From Flammeovirgaceae bacterium (GTDB lineage Bacteria; Bacteroidota; Bacteroidia; Cytophagales; Cyclobacteriaceae): DNA of 64,000 bases. The first letter of the stretch is position 1; every line of letters starts with the position of its first letter. This document shows positions 10,198 to 20,715 of this stretch, one piece after another. The position numbers and the translations under genes were made by a program. The notes under the pieces were generated by a model that saw only the letters and a program-made list of their open reading frames with translations, searched no databases and was not told the origin of the DNA. Location: assembly GCA_016709845.1 (NCBI GenBank), contig JADJMA010000007.1:62001-126000 (forward strand), in the 5' to 3' direction.

Positions 10198-12710
10198 ATG
10201 CCCTCCTTATTGCCGGAATTTGAGTATGACATTTTCATATCTTATCGACAAATGATAATCGGTCGGGAGTCATTGAGTTTGTCAATAATCTCAAGGCAGA
10301 ACTGGCCTCACGATTAAAGATTCAATATCTGTTTATTATGATGGAATCCTCATGACGCGGCTTTGGAAACGCATCATGTTGATAAGAGTCTGGAGGGTAA
10401 ATTAAAATGCCTGATTTTTATTCCAATTATTTCACATACCTATTGTGATCTGAAGTGCTTTGCCTGGAACAATGAGTTTGTACCGTTTTGCAAACAAGCC
10501 AGAATAGATTCAGTGGGCTTGGAGATACAACTTGCTAATCGCAATGTAGCCAGTCGCATACTACCCATTCAAATTCATGATATTGATTCTAAAGATCGAT
10601 TGAATTTTGAGCAGGAGTTGGGCGCCCTTGCGTCCCATTGAATTTATCTTTCGATCGCCTGGAGTCAATAGACCGTTGGTACCAGGCCGATTGGACAATG
10701 TTACTAAAACGTTTTATCGCGATCAGATCAACAAAGTAGCCAACGCAATTGATCAACTGATTCAATCGGTTAGCCAACATTCAGAATCACACGAAAGTGT
10801 TGATCCAATACCCGTAGAAGAATCGAGTACTGAGATTGTCAGTTTCTGGAATGAACTGATAAGAAGAAATGTATGGAGAGCAGGATTGACCTATGGTATT
10901 GTATCGTTGGTGTTGCATCAATTTTGTTATTTATCACCCTTTGTAAAACTTGAAACCCGTTTTGTTACGTTGCTATCCTGGGTACTGTTGATTGGATTAC
11001 CCGTTGCTATGCTGCTAGCGTGGTTTATGAACTAAGTCCAAATGGTTTTGTCCGAACAAATTCTCCGAGCAAATAGTAACCCATTTCCCCCGGACGCAAG
11101 ACCTGCAGATAAATCTGCGATTTCAATATTATTGGTAATTGACAGTCAATACCTATATCTTAATGGGAAAATGGAATTATATCAACCTTGGATGAAGATG
11201 GGAATAAAATAATTTTATAGCCGTATTGCCTTTGAGAACCGGTGGCGACCAATACATTGTTGATGGAATTACCGATGATATTATCAATAGATTAATTATT
11301 ATTAAACAGTTCCGTGTAACGAATAAAAAGAGAAGTAAGGAGTTTGCAGGGAATCTTGTTCCCTTGGAGGAAATAGCCAAAGATCTTAAAGTAACAGTAA
11401 TGTTGACCGGAAGTGTTGAGCGCCTGGGAAATAAAGTTGCGATCAGGGCGCATTTAATAGATCAAGACAATACCTATATCTGGGGTAATACCTTTGAACG
11501 ATCAACGCAAGATATTATTGCGGCAATCTGAAATTGCGCAGATGATTGCGGATGAATTGAAAGTGAAACTTAGCACACGGAAAAAGAACATACATAAAAG
11601 GCAACCAATAGCGCTACCGCCTACGATTTATATATGCGTGGCATGAATCAATATTATTTATACAAGCCATCCGCCAATGATTCAGCCATTCACCTATTTA
11701 AAATGGCAATTAAATTAGACCCTCAATATGCGCGGGCCTGGGCTGGGTTAGGCGATTCATTTGCTCAAAAGCACGGCCGGTATGTGGCTGAATATTTTTG
11801 GACAGACTCTAGCATTGTGGCTGCTAGTAAATCCATTCAATTGGATTCAAATCTCTCAATGGGATATAAGGCACTAGCTAACGCATATGATTATCGGGAT
11901 GAGTATGAAAAATCATTACCATTACTTCAGAAATCAGTGGCGCTAGATCCCACCAACTCTCAAGCTATTGGAAATTTAGGGACGAATTATTTACTCCGAG
12001 GAGACCTGCCCATGGCGCTTCGTTGGTATAAGAAAGGAATTGGTATGGACCCCAAAAACTGGATTCCGTATCAGTTAATTGGTTGGACTTACCGGTTGCT
12101 GGGAGATTTGGAAAATGCTGAATTATGGCTTCTAAAATCATTAGAACTAAATCCAACCAACATGATACGATGAATTGCTCGCCTACCTATACCGGCAAGC
12201 CAGAGGCAGCCCTAAAACTTATACCAGAAGTCCAAGAATAGAGAGAGAATGACACGGTATTGGAAACAGCAGGGCTGATGGAACACTGCAGAGATATAAA
12301 AATGGCTAAAAGTTATTTTCAACGATCTATTGACAACAACGAATCCTATAAAGAAGATCACTATACGGTAAGTCCGATTGGGCTAGGTCAAATTTTATTG
12401 CAAGAAGGAAATCGGGTTGAAGCGGAAGTGTATCTTAACCACGCCCTTGAATATAGCCTGTATGAGATTAGGAATAAATCCAAGAGTTTTGATTTTGCTT
12501 TTAATATAGCGAGCATCTATGCTATTAATGGCAATCGTGAAAATCACACGCTTCATGAACTGGATTGATTATGCAAAGTTTACTCACGGCCCCCATTTTT
12601 ATCGCTACAAAAATGATCCTGAATTCCTGAATTTAATCGACCAGGTAACAAAAGCAAATGCTATGCTACGGACTAAAAGAAAATTAACCCTGCTATTAGT
12701 TCCCAAATGA
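10198..12710 (+). CDS. TIR domain - transmembrane - TolB-like - TPR protein (frameshifted)
   Basis: The start at 10198 gives PSLLPEFEYDIFISYRQ, the typical first strand of a TIR domain. The TIR-like region continues with CLIFIPIISHTYCD, FAWNNEFVPF, RILPIQIHDID and the linker YRDQINKVANAIDQL (to ~10790). Two hydrophobic helices follow (10880-11035). A domain starting IAVLPLRTG with VDGITDDIINRL and VTVMLTGSVERLGNKVAIRAHLID (11220-11560) matches the TolB-like sensor region found in cyclase-like and transcription-regulator fusions. Then come at least five TPR units (11634-12560). At least six frame breaks occur, one at 10255 where a single A is missing from a run. This architecture recurs in Bacteroidota; its role is unknown, probably intracellular signalling rather than defence. 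It overlaps the convergent subtilase remnant by 15 bases. Confidence 0.6.
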
Positions 12711-13775
12711 TACCCCAGTGGATCCAGGATTTCCCAGACCGCAATAAATCTCTTGCCCTTTGCGGTCTTTGCCTGTGGCGTGAATCACCCAGAGATCGCT
12801 GGAAGTACCTGAAACAAGCATATAGGTCCACTTACCTGATGATGCATCATACAAATAAGTTGAAAATACATCAGTACCTACAGCAACAAAGTCAACAGGA
12901 TGTCCATAATTAGAATATAAGGCACATTGCAGGCTGCAGTTAACGGCAGCAATGGTAAACAAGCGTGGCCCGTTGATGCAACCCGGTACACTTCTTTGCA
13001 TTTCCGCGTCATTTCCTGCTGCCATACAACAAAGTATTTTTCCAATCTGATCAATATCTTTCTCAAATCTGGGATTGCCGTATTGCAATTAGCAATCGGA
13101 TAGTCACCTAAACTTAAATTAATTACATCATCCCGTCTTTTGGCAATGTAACAAGAGCGTCTATTATATCTGACCAATACCAGCCCCTTCGCTGTCGAGT
13201 ACCTTAATAGGAACTACCCTGGCTCCTGGGGAACCCACCGCAAATTAGGTACCCAACGGATTGGTTTAGCGCCAGCAATCCCAGCCAACCATGACCCATC
13301 CGATTAGTGACATAGGCGGGAATTACGCCCTAATGTGTTATCAATATTGAGGTCGGGGTGACCATCTGCAATACCTGTATCCACAATCCAGATTGCATTG
13401 AGACTGGCCGATCCAAGCCCGCTTTTGCACGCGCAACTTCACGCCCGGCATCTGATTCATCCAACCTCATCTTGATGAATAGGTCTACCTTGAGGAATAG
13501 GTATACCTTGGTGAATAGGGCGGCCTTGTATTTTTACATCCGCCTCTACAGATTCCACATCATCATCGGATAACAAGGATTCAATTTCATCATCTGTTAA
13601 ATCCGCTTCAAAGGCAACGGTAACATCTACATAGATTTGATCGTCCGCAATCTTTGCTTTTATCTTATGCTTTTAATCAGGTCCTTTAATTTTTTCGAGG
13701 CAGCTCGCTTTTCCGCGATTGATTTCTCATCCAGATTAAACAGAGAGAGTTCGGTCAATAATGGACTGATGATGT
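12696..13775 (-). pseudogene. Degraded S8 subtilisin-like serine protease with short GRPIH repeat
   Basis: Minus-strand pieces in several frames join into a subtilase. A pro-region (FNLDEKSIAEKRAASKKLKDL; ADLTDDEIESLLSDDDVESV, about 13770-13560) is followed by the peptide QGRPIHQGIPIPQGRPIHQ (about 13530-13475). Then come the Asp region (WIVDTGIADGHPDLN, about 13390-13345), the His region (MGHG...GIAGAK, ~13300), DDVINLSLGDY (~13130), the oxyanion AAGND (~13020) and the Ser region VSGTS (~12815), after which the expected M-A-x-P-H is missing. At least five frame breaks and a C-terminus ending GSTGVSFGN make this either a pseudogene or badly read sequence. The N-terminal boundary is approximate and no start codon was identified. 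Confidence 0.6.
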
Positions 13776-14023
13776 GCTATTCTTAATTATTACGATGTAA
13801 TGTGTAGAGCTTGAGCTAAAGTCTTATAATCCATTGAGTATGAGTCAGACCCGTAGAGTCTCTCTTGGTATTAGTTTCCAGAATTGCTGGCAAGAAATGG
13901 CAACGTAATCACCAGAATGAGGGAGATCGAGCTAGTAATAGATGGTTGATGAGGATTCACTGTAGAAATCCTATAACCCGAGTAGCTTTAATTCTGGAGG
14001 AGCAGAAGTTCTGACAATTTAGA

Positions 14024-14857
14024 TTAATAATCCCCCATAGTTTCTTCCAATTGACCTAATGCTTTCGCCAACTCCTCATCATTGGGTGCAACTCCGTGCC
14101 ACTTGTGCGAGCCCATCATGTAGTCCACACCAAATCCCATTTCTGTTTTCATGAGATTGAGAACAGGTTTTCCTTTTCCGGAAAGTGATTTTGCGTTCTC
14201 TAATCCTTGTACAACCGATTTCATATCATTTCCATTAAACTCCTGCACCATCCAACCGAAAGCTTCCCACTTGGCTTTCAAATTTAGCAGGGAAAGAATT
14301 TTGTCAACAGGTCCGTCAATTTGCTGCCCGTTATAATCAATGGTGGCGATTACATTGTCCATTTTATTATGTGCCGCATACATAGCAGCTTCCCAAACCT
14401 GTCCTTCTTGTTGTTCGCCATCACCCATTAAAACATAGATCAGGTTATTCTCGCCATTTAACTTTTTAGTTTGAGCGGCTCCCAACCCAACAGACAAACC
14501 CTGACCAAGCGATCCGGATGCAATCCGTATACCCGGCAAATGTTCATGCGTTGCTGGATGTCCCTGAAGGCGTGTATTTAAGAAACGGAAAGTTGATAGC
14601 TCTTTCACTTCAAAGTAACCAGCCCTCGCCAACGTTGAGTACCAAACCGGTGAAATATGTCCGTTGGATAGAAAGAAGAGATCTTCCTTCTGGCCATCCA
14701 TGTTAAACTTTGGATTATGCTTCAATACATGAAAATAGAGAGCAACAAAAAAGTCTGCACATCCTAACGAGCCACCCGGATGTCCGGACTGGCAGGCATG
14801 CACCATTCTAACAATATCTCTGCGAATTTGACTAGAAAGTTTCTTTAACTGGAACAA
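14024..14857 (-). CDS. Transketolase, N-terminal (ThDP-binding) subunit
   Basis: A 277-residue protein covering only the pyrophosphate-binding half of transketolase (EC 2.2.1.1), which moves two-carbon units in the pentose phosphate pathway. It shows SGHPGGSLG (residues 24-32), GSLGQGLSVG, and the ThDP motif GDGE...DYN (145-148, 174-176). Many bacteria encode transketolase as two genes, N then C; here no C-subunit gene follows, and the next minus-strand gene is the unrelated subtilase remnant. The start is a TTG at 14857 without strong support; a short leader in another frame (ATG near 14872) suggests the true start may be slightly upstream of a missing base. It is third in the minus-strand run after the M23 peptidase and Bcp. 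Confidence 0.85.
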   Translation of the reverse strand: MFQLKKLSSQIRRDIVRMVHACQSGHPGGSLGCADFFVALYFHVLKHNPKFNMDGQKEDLFFLSNGHISPVWYSTLARAGYFEVKELSTFRFLNTRLQGHPATHEHLPGIRIASGSLGQGLSVGLGAAQTKKLNGENNLIYVLMGDGEQQEGQVWEAAMYAAHNKMDNVIATIDYNGQQIDGPVDKILSLLNLKAKWEAFGWMVQEFNGNDMKSVVQGLENAKSLSGKGKPVLNLMKTEMGFGVDYMMGSHKWHGVAPNDEELAKALGQLEETMGDY

Positions 14858-14948
14858 GATCGGGTTGTGGCATGCGCTTACTAATTTATGCGCGAAGATA
14901 AGAGATAACCCCTTAACCGCATAAACTTACCCACGGCAACGAATAAAC

Positions 14949-15482
14949 TTACTTCTTTGAAGCCTTCTTAGCTTTTTTGGGAGCTACTTTTTTCAACGGT
15001 TTTTTGTCCGCTTTAGCCAACAGGTTGTTTGATGTTCCCAGTATCTGACTTGCGTGGTTTTTGGTATCGACCTTTTCTATAATCTCTTTAATTACCCCTT
15101 GTTCATCAATCAGATACGTGATGCGTGCAGTACCCATATATTTTCTGCCATACATAGATTTTTCTACCCAGGCACCAAACTTTTCATGTACCGTTTTGTC
15201 TTCATCAGCCAACAGGCGAAAGGGTAATTTCTCCTTTTCGATAAATTTCTTGTGCGATTTCGAAGTATCCGTACTGATTCCAAGCACTTCATAACCAGCT
15301 TTTTGCAGGGCCTTATAATTATCGCGCAAGCTGCAGGCTTCGGCTGTACAGCCGGGTGTTAAATCTCTGGGATAGAAATAGAGTACAACCTTTTTTCCTT
15401 TATAATCGGAAAGACTTACCTGCTGTCCATCCTGATCTACTGTTTTGAACGCAGGTGCTTTAGAGCCAACCGTAAGAGCCAT
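14949..15482 (-). CDS. bcp: Thioredoxin-dependent thiol peroxidase (Bcp/PrxQ)
   Basis: A 177-residue atypical 2-Cys peroxiredoxin that reduces hydrogen and alkyl peroxides using thioredoxin. The motif LTPGCTAEACSLRD places the peroxidatic Cys at 45 and the resolving Cys at 50, as in the PrxQ/Bcp group. Core motifs LYFYPRD, GISTD, FRLLADED and YLIDEQG are intact. The C-terminus carries an extra lysine/alanine-rich tail of about 25 residues (KKPLKKVAPKKAKKASKK) not typical of the family, which could bind nucleic acid or be a disordered tail. It starts 5 bases after the M23 peptidase stop, so the two are probably cotranscribed. Confidence 0.93.
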   Translation of the reverse strand: MALTVGSKAPAFKTVDQDGQQVSLSDYKGKKVVLYFYPRDLTPGCTAEACSLRDNYKALQKAGYEVLGISTDTSKSHKKFIEKEKLPFRLLADEDKTVHEKFGAWVEKSMYGRKYMGTARITYLIDEQGVIKEIIEKVDTKNHASQILGTSNNLLAKADKKPLKKVAPKKAKKASKK

Positions 15483-15487
15483 ACAAG

Positions 15488-17417
15488 CTAAATTTTTTGT
15501 TTGTAGATACTTTCATTTCCGGCCTGATCAACCACCTTCAGTTCAAATTCTCCTGAAGGTTTTTGTGTTGTCTAACTTTTGTGATTTCAGGATACCGGTT
15601 TTATAGTCATACACCATTAACAACCACTGTCCATTAATGTTCGCTTCGAAATAGGCAATACCCGACAGATTATCTCTTATCTTAAACCGAGCTGCCGCTG
15701 TCGACAATCCGATCTTTGTTATGGTTGGAGGTACCGTATCGCGTAAGAGTGTAAACTCTCCAAAGTCACGCGTTTTAAAACTAATCCGGTTGTTGGCCCA
15801 CTCGCTATTTACAAACGCGTAATTCTTTCCTTCTTTTCTATAAAGACCCAGATCGCGGGATTGAAAGTAATTTAGCTTTGGCTTTATCGTAACCGAAATA
15901 CTTTTGTGCAACGGAATAGTTCGGGAGCCAATAGAAAAGAACTCTTGATTATTAGCTGTATCATACTTTATGGACAGATACGCAGTATCGTAAAGTGATT
16001 GTTTTGGAAATTGTATATCAACTAAATTACTGTAGTATTTATATTCAATTTCTGATGGAACTCTATCTTGATAACTAAAGTTGACAGTTCCTTGGCAAGT
16101 TTGTATGGAGTCCGGTAAAACCGAAAGCAGATTAATCAAATATACTTGCTGGTTAGAGCCCTGGTACGTTACCGCTGGAGTAGATGATTTTCCGCGTTCC
16201 CAAACCTGAAGCGGTTGGCTGGATTCGCCACAGGACTTTACAGAAACCTTAAGCGTATTTTCAAAGATTTCTGTATCGTACGGTTTTCCGCTTGCCGAAA
16301 GAATGTGGGTTTCTTCAACTAATGGACTCGCTTTTAGCGTAAAGTTTACCGTGCTAACGTTACCATTGAAATCTTTAAGCTTAATATCAACCGAAGTATC
16401 TTCGTCTTTTACCAACACATTGTTCTTGATTACCTTATCCGAATAATAATCCAATCGATTGCCATCATCAATATACAATTTGTTATAGCGTGCGCCTTTC
16501 AACTCCAACGTTCTGTAATCCATGAGTGCCAGAATTCCGCGCGACTCACTCAGATCTACTTTATCGATGGTTTGCCTAAATACCAATTGGTTGTTTACAT
16601 CCATATCGATATAATTGATTCCATAGTGAAACCGGGAGTTCTCCATTTTGTCATGCGCCAAAACTTCAACTCCAATATTGCCATAGGCTAAAATAGGATA
16701 GGGTAGTGAATAAGTATTTCCATTTTTTACAACAGAAAACTCGAATCGACCGAATTGATCATTGATGCGTGACTTGGCATCCATCGTTTTAAGTGCCACC
16801 TTAAATACCATAGGGGCCAGGTTGTCTTTCACTTCAGCGAAATCATAAATAAGCGGGTTAATGGCTTCATTTTTTTCATTTCTTACTTCGAAGTGAAGGT
16901 GTGGGCCTCCGGAGCCGCCCGTGTTGCCCGACAAGGCTAATAGCTCGCCTTTGCTAATCGGAAACTGATTAGGTTGAAATACAAGATCTATTTCAGAAAC
17001 CTTGCGTGCGTAGCGTTCCTTCAAAATAAACTCTCCAACGGCTCCTTTAAATTCTTCGAGGTGGCCATAAACGGTTGTGTTACCATCTCTATGTGCAACA
17101 TATAGAACATTTCCATACCCACCGGTTGTTGCTGTGGCCCTGGCTATATAGCCGTCATCGGCCGATAAAACCGGAACGCCAATACCGGGTGTATCAATAT
17201 CAAGGCCAGCATGGAAATGCGTGTTACGCAATTCACCCATGGTACCCGTTAGCGTAGCCGTGCTACCGGGTTTAATAGGAAATAGATAATTACTTCTTTC
17301 TAAGCTGCGCGGTAGCAAGGCTTTATCAGGACTGAATTGTGCCCAAGCATTGCCGCAAAAAATAAAAAGACTAAAAAAAACTATTTCACTTAACTTCAAA
17401 TTCCAACAACTTCTCAT
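15488..17417 (-). CDS. Exported M23 family metallopeptidase (one C-terminal frameshift)
   Basis: Signal peptide follows MRSCWNLKLSEIVFFSLFIF. The peptidase M23/LytM fold carries the zinc ligands HFHAGLDID (about residues 67-75) and GPHLHFEVR (about 185), so it should cut glycyl or cross-bridge peptide bonds in peptidoglycan in the periplasm. A long beta-rich C-terminal region of over 400 residues follows, ending in an Ig-like module. The frame breaks near 15560 inside an A/C run; the other frame supplies the natural ending GEFELKVVDQAGNESIYKQKI with stop at 15488. The ATG at 17417 is chosen over one 10 codons upstream because it sits just before the signal peptide. It overlaps the end of the FAH-family gene by 32 bases, implying translational coupling. 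Confidence 0.88.
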
Positions 17418-17998
17418 CTTTAATGTAGGCGGATAGTTTATTTCCAATGGCTACAGGGCCAACACCTTTTGGGGTGCCAGTAAAAATTAAATCCCTGTTC
17501 GCAACGTAAAAAATTTTGATAAATAAGAGATAATATAATCAAAAGGAAAGAGCAGTAAACTGGTGTTGCCTTGTTGTTTCAAGACACCATCTACTTCCAA
17601 TTTAAAGTCAATGTCCTTAAGGTCGCTGAATTCCGATACCGGAATAAATTTATCAGAGATAGGCGCTGATCCATTAAATCCTTTGGCAATATCCCAAGGC
17701 AATCCTTTCTCTTTTAATTTCTGTTGAAGATCACGCGCAGTAAAATCGATTCCTATGCCGATGGCATCGTAGTATTTGCTGGCAAATTTTTCCTCAATAT
17801 TCTTTCCTCTTTACAGATTCTTAAAACAAGTTCTACTTCGTGATGTATATCCTTCGAAAAATCAGGATAGTAAAAGGGCGCATTATTACGGAGAATGGCG
17901 GTATCCGGTTTAGTGAAAATAACAGGCTCATCAGGACGCTCATTATTCAATTCCTGAATATGCTCTGCATAGTTTCGACCGATCGCAAAAATTCTCAT
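17386..17998 (-). CDS. Fumarylacetoacetate hydrolase (FAH) family protein (frameshifted)
   Basis: About 204 residues in three frame segments: MRIFAIGRNYAEHIQELN...HHEVELVLRI (17998-17800), IGIGIDFTARDLQQKLKEKGLPWDIAKGFNGSAPIS to DYIISYLSKF (17770-17530), and RDLIFTGTPKGVGPV...LLEFEVK (17500-17386). The divalent-metal ligands E-x-E (HHEVELV) and D (GIDFTARD) and the conserved Lys (AKGFNGSAP) are present. Family members hydrolyse or isomerise acyl-pyruvates, for example as 2-keto-4-pentenoate hydratase or acylpyruvase; the exact substrate cannot be read from sequence. Frame breaks occur near 17810 and 17520. Confidence 0.85.
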
Positions 17999-18118
17999 GA
18001 CTTACTTAGCTTTTTGCAAATTTAGGAACATTCTAAGGGAATCCTTCAAATTGATCTGTTATTTTGATCTTTTAAAGACAAACGGCTTTACATTTGCACC
18101 TCAATAATTAAAATCAAT

Positions 18119-18913
18119 ATGACTCGGAAATTATTTATACTCTTTTGCACTTATATTTCTATATGCATGTGCCACCGTGCCGGTTACTGGTCGTAAACAA
18201 CTTAGCCTTGTTTCCAGTGCGGAGATGAATCAGATGTCGGCTCAACAATATCAGGAAGTAATAAAGACGGGTCCTTTGTCAACCAATCAGGAACAAACGC
18301 AATTGATAAAGCGTGTGGGGGTTCGCATTGAAAAGGCCGTTGAAAAATACATGGCTGAGAAAGGTCTTAGCAGTCAGTTATCTGGATTTAACTGGGAGTT
18401 TAATCTAATTCAGGATGATAAAACTGCAAACGCCTGGTGTATGCCTGGGGGCAAGGTTGCTTTCTATACCGGCATTCTTCCAATCTGCAAAGATGAAGAC
18501 GGCATTGCTGTAGTGATGGGGCATGAGGTAGCCCATGCAATTGCCAACCATGGCGCGGAAAGAATGAGTCAGGGAATGCTGGCTGAGTTTGGTATGAACA
18601 CATTGGGCGCAGCCATGGGACAAATCCAACAGTTACCCAACAGATCTTTATGCAAGCGGTGGGTATGGGTACGAATGTAGGCATGCTTAAATTCTCGAGA
18701 AACCATGAATCTGAGGCTGACCATATGGGTTTAATTTTTATGGCTATGGCTGGATACGATCCTGCAACAGCACCAAAGTTTTGGGAACGCATGGCAACTT
18801 TAAGCGGTGGACAGGCACCACCTGAATTTCTTTCCACGCACCCATCGCACGAAACCCGAATAAAAGATTTGGAAGGCTGGATACCAGAGGCGAATCAGTA
18901 TTATAAAAAATAA
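18119..18913 (+). CDS. M48 family metalloprotease, lipoprotein (frameshifted)
   Basis: ATG at 18119 starts a short hydrophobic leader; after one frame correction near 18150 a lipobox-like L-Y-A-C precedes TVPVTGRKQLSLVSSAEM, a standard start for outer-membrane M48 proteases (BepA/LoiP type). Zinc motif HEVAHAIANH (about residues 137-146) and the third ligand in ESEADHMG are present; the C-terminus LSTHPSHETRIKDLEGW is the usual M48 closing motif. A second frame break lies near 18635. Predicted to act in the periplasm in protein quality control. The preceding FAH gene is divergent. Confidence 0.85.
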
Positions 18914-18935
18914 ATAATTGACAGTTGACAATCTG

Positions 18936-18995
18936 CAATTGACAATAACTTCATCTACACAAGGCAGTTTCTGTCAACAGAATCATTGTCAATTG
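18936..18995. repeat. Inverted repeat caattgacaat / attgtcaattg
   Basis: Perfect 11-bp arms at 18936-18946 and 18985-18995 are separated by 38 bases, which themselves include a short ctgtcaacag palindrome. It lies between the M48 protease and DUF2452 genes. It may act as a weak terminator or be a remnant of a dispersed element; there is no clear T-tract. Confidence 0.45.
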
Positions 18996-19032
18996 TTTTG
19001 TTGTTTAATGTAAAAACCTGAGTAAGGTCTTC

Positions 19033-19824
19033 ATGGTAGATGCATATAACTTTTTAGCTTCCTGGCAATTGTTTCCTGAAAAAGGAACCTATGAATTTGG
19101 TAACAGACCTAAATCAGGAATTTTTAAGATTGAATTAGGAGGCACGGGTAAGCACTTGAGCATTAGTATGAATTGGGTAAGCTTGGAGGATCAAGCTTTT
19201 TCTTCGCAGTACTCAGTAATTCCGGATGGCAATGAATACGATTTTGATGATCACGAAATTGGTGAAGTAATTAAAGCAGAGATCATTAATTCCTTGTCCT
19301 TTCAATCCGCCTTTTACAAAAAGAACAAGCCTGCCTTAGAAGTCTCACATGAAATAACGCCTAAGGGATACCTAAAAGTTATTCATCATCATTATAACGA
19401 AGCAGGTGAAAAATTTACTAATGAAGAAATTTATCACAAGCAATTGAGTGTGTTGCCTTATGCTGCTTCGGTTTCGGGCGCGCTTATTAAACCGAATGAA
19501 GCCGGGGTAATCCGGCATCACGCATTATCGGCCATGGAGGAACAAACCAATATGCAGCTTACGCAGATACGGCAACAGATTGAATTACTCGCTATTCAGG
19601 CAAAGGAGATTCAAAAGCGTAAGGAATTATCGATGATTATTTACGATGCTGAAATTAGTTTTGCACCCGTTATTGGTCAAACGTATTACCTGTACGAAAA
19701 GGAAGATGCCTCGCACTTGGTTTCTATGATTAGCCCGAAAGAGTGGGGCAAGGGAAAATTGCCGTATAAAGATTTTGTGGCGGCCGTTAAATTATTGGCC
19801 GATCACACCTGGAAGGAGATCTGA
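19033..19824 (+). CDS. DUF2452 domain-containing protein
   Basis: An intact 263-residue cytoplasmic protein with no signal peptide or membrane helix. The N-terminal half (YNFLASWQLFPEKGTYEFGNRPKSGIFKIE) is a beta-rich domain. The C-terminal half (LPYAASVSGALIKPNEAGVIRHHALSAMEEQT through QIRQQIELLAIQAKEIQKR to FAPVIGQTYYLYEKED and MISPKEWGKGKLPY) matches DUF2452, widespread in Bacteroidota, with a central helix of coiled-coil character. Function unknown. It converges on cysH with a 14-base gap. Confidence 0.85.
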   Translation: MVDAYNFLASWQLFPEKGTYEFGNRPKSGIFKIELGGTGKHLSISMNWVSLEDQAFSSQYSVIPDGNEYDFDDHEIGEVIKAEIINSLSFQSAFYKKNKPALEVSHEITPKGYLKVIHHHYNEAGEKFTNEEIYHKQLSVLPYAASVSGALIKPNEAGVIRHHALSAMEEQTNMQLTQIRQQIELLAIQAKEIQKRKELSMIIYDAEISFAPVIGQTYYLYEKEDASHLVSMISPKEWGKGKLPYKDFVAAVKLLADHTWKEI

Positions 19825-19838
19825 ATTTTCTGTAAAAC

Positions 19839-20555
19839 TTATTTTTTATTTTTTGATCCTTGTTCATGGAGTCCGCATTCTTTGTTTGAACTTTCCCACC
19901 ACCAACGTCCGGCACGAAAATCTTCTCCGGCCACAATCGCTCGGGTGCAAGGCGCACAGCCAATACTCGGATACCCTTTTTTATGAAGTACGTTTACCGG
20001 TATTTTATTTGAATCAACAAATTCAAGAATTTCTTTTTCTGTCCAAAGTAGCAAGGGGTTGTATTTGATCACCTGATGTTGGTCGTCCCACTCTACAAGT
20101 TTCATGGAGTTGCGATTGGCAGATTGCTCGGCCCTTACTCCGGTTACCCAAATGGCTGCACCGTGAAGCGCTCGCTTAAGCGGTTCAACTTTTCTGATGT
20201 GGCAACATTCTTTTCGGTTGTCTACAGAATCATAAAAACTATTTGGTCCCTTTTCAGTTACCAGTTTTTCTACCGAAGCTGTATTAGGAAAATAGGTATA
20301 AATTGTTGTTTGATATTTTCGTTGCGTAAGATCCAGAAGATCATAACTCTCCTGAAAAAGTCGACCTGTATCGAGCGTAAAAATTCTAATATCGAGTTTC
20401 TCAGATCCAATCATGTGTGTGATTACTTGATCTTCCAAACCTAGGGCTGAAGAAAATCTCACTGAATCGGGGTATTGATTGGAAATCCAACGCAATCCTT
20501 CCTGGGCAGAAAGAGCGTTTAATGAGGCTGAGATCAATTCTGTATTCTGATTCAT
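19839..20555 (-). CDS. cysH: Phosphoadenylyl/adenylyl-sulfate reductase (assimilatory)
   Basis: A 238-residue PAPS-reductase-family enzyme that reduces APS or PAPS to sulfite with thioredoxin in sulfate assimilation. The P-loop-like SSALGLEDQV, LDTGRLFQESY and VTGVRAEQS are conserved. Cysteines 117-118 (KECCHIRK) and 200/203 (IGCAPC) would bind a 4Fe-4S cluster, marking the APS-reducing type; the catalytic Cys is in KECGLH (227). The ATG giving MNQNTEL is preferred; an upstream in-frame start would add 13 non-conserved residues. No other sulfate-assimilation gene is adjacent. Confidence 0.9.
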   Translation of the reverse strand: MNQNTELISASLNALSAQEGLRWISNQYPDSVRFSSALGLEDQVITHMIGSEKLDIRIFTLDTGRLFQESYDLLDLTQRKYQTTIYTYFPNTASVEKLVTEKGPNSFYDSVDNRKECCHIRKVEPLKRALHGAAIWVTGVRAEQSANRNSMKLVEWDDQHQVIKYNPLLLWTEKEILEFVDSNKIPVNVLHKKGYPSIGCAPCTRAIVAGEDFRAGRWWWESSNKECGLHEQGSKNKK

Positions 20556-20715
20556 TGATTCGAATAATTGTATGCAAAGATAAACGTTATCCACTTTAGG
20601 TTAGTTCGAATGCGATTTAATTGAAAGTTTTAGCATTTGTGCGCGGGAGTAATTATAAATTTAGCGTGAATATTTCGCGGCTAAAAGATTTTTAAAGCTG
20701 TTGCGATCAGTAGAA

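Noticed and set aside
10198..10790. TIR-based antiphage defence system
   Set aside because: No partner such as a SIR2, Thoeris, CBASS or nuclease gene is adjacent, and the TolB-like/TPR fusion fits signalling better.
12696..13775. Recent pseudogene with biological decay
   Set aside because: Not fully rejected, but equally dense frame breaks in dnaB and other core genes mean decay cannot be told apart from sequence error here.
13776..14023. Small gene or RNA between the subtilase remnant and transketolase
   Set aside because: Only short frames with stops and no recognisable motif, terminator or RNA structure were seen.
18936..18995. Insertion-sequence terminal repeats
   Set aside because: Only 60 bases apart, no transposase, and no target duplication seen.
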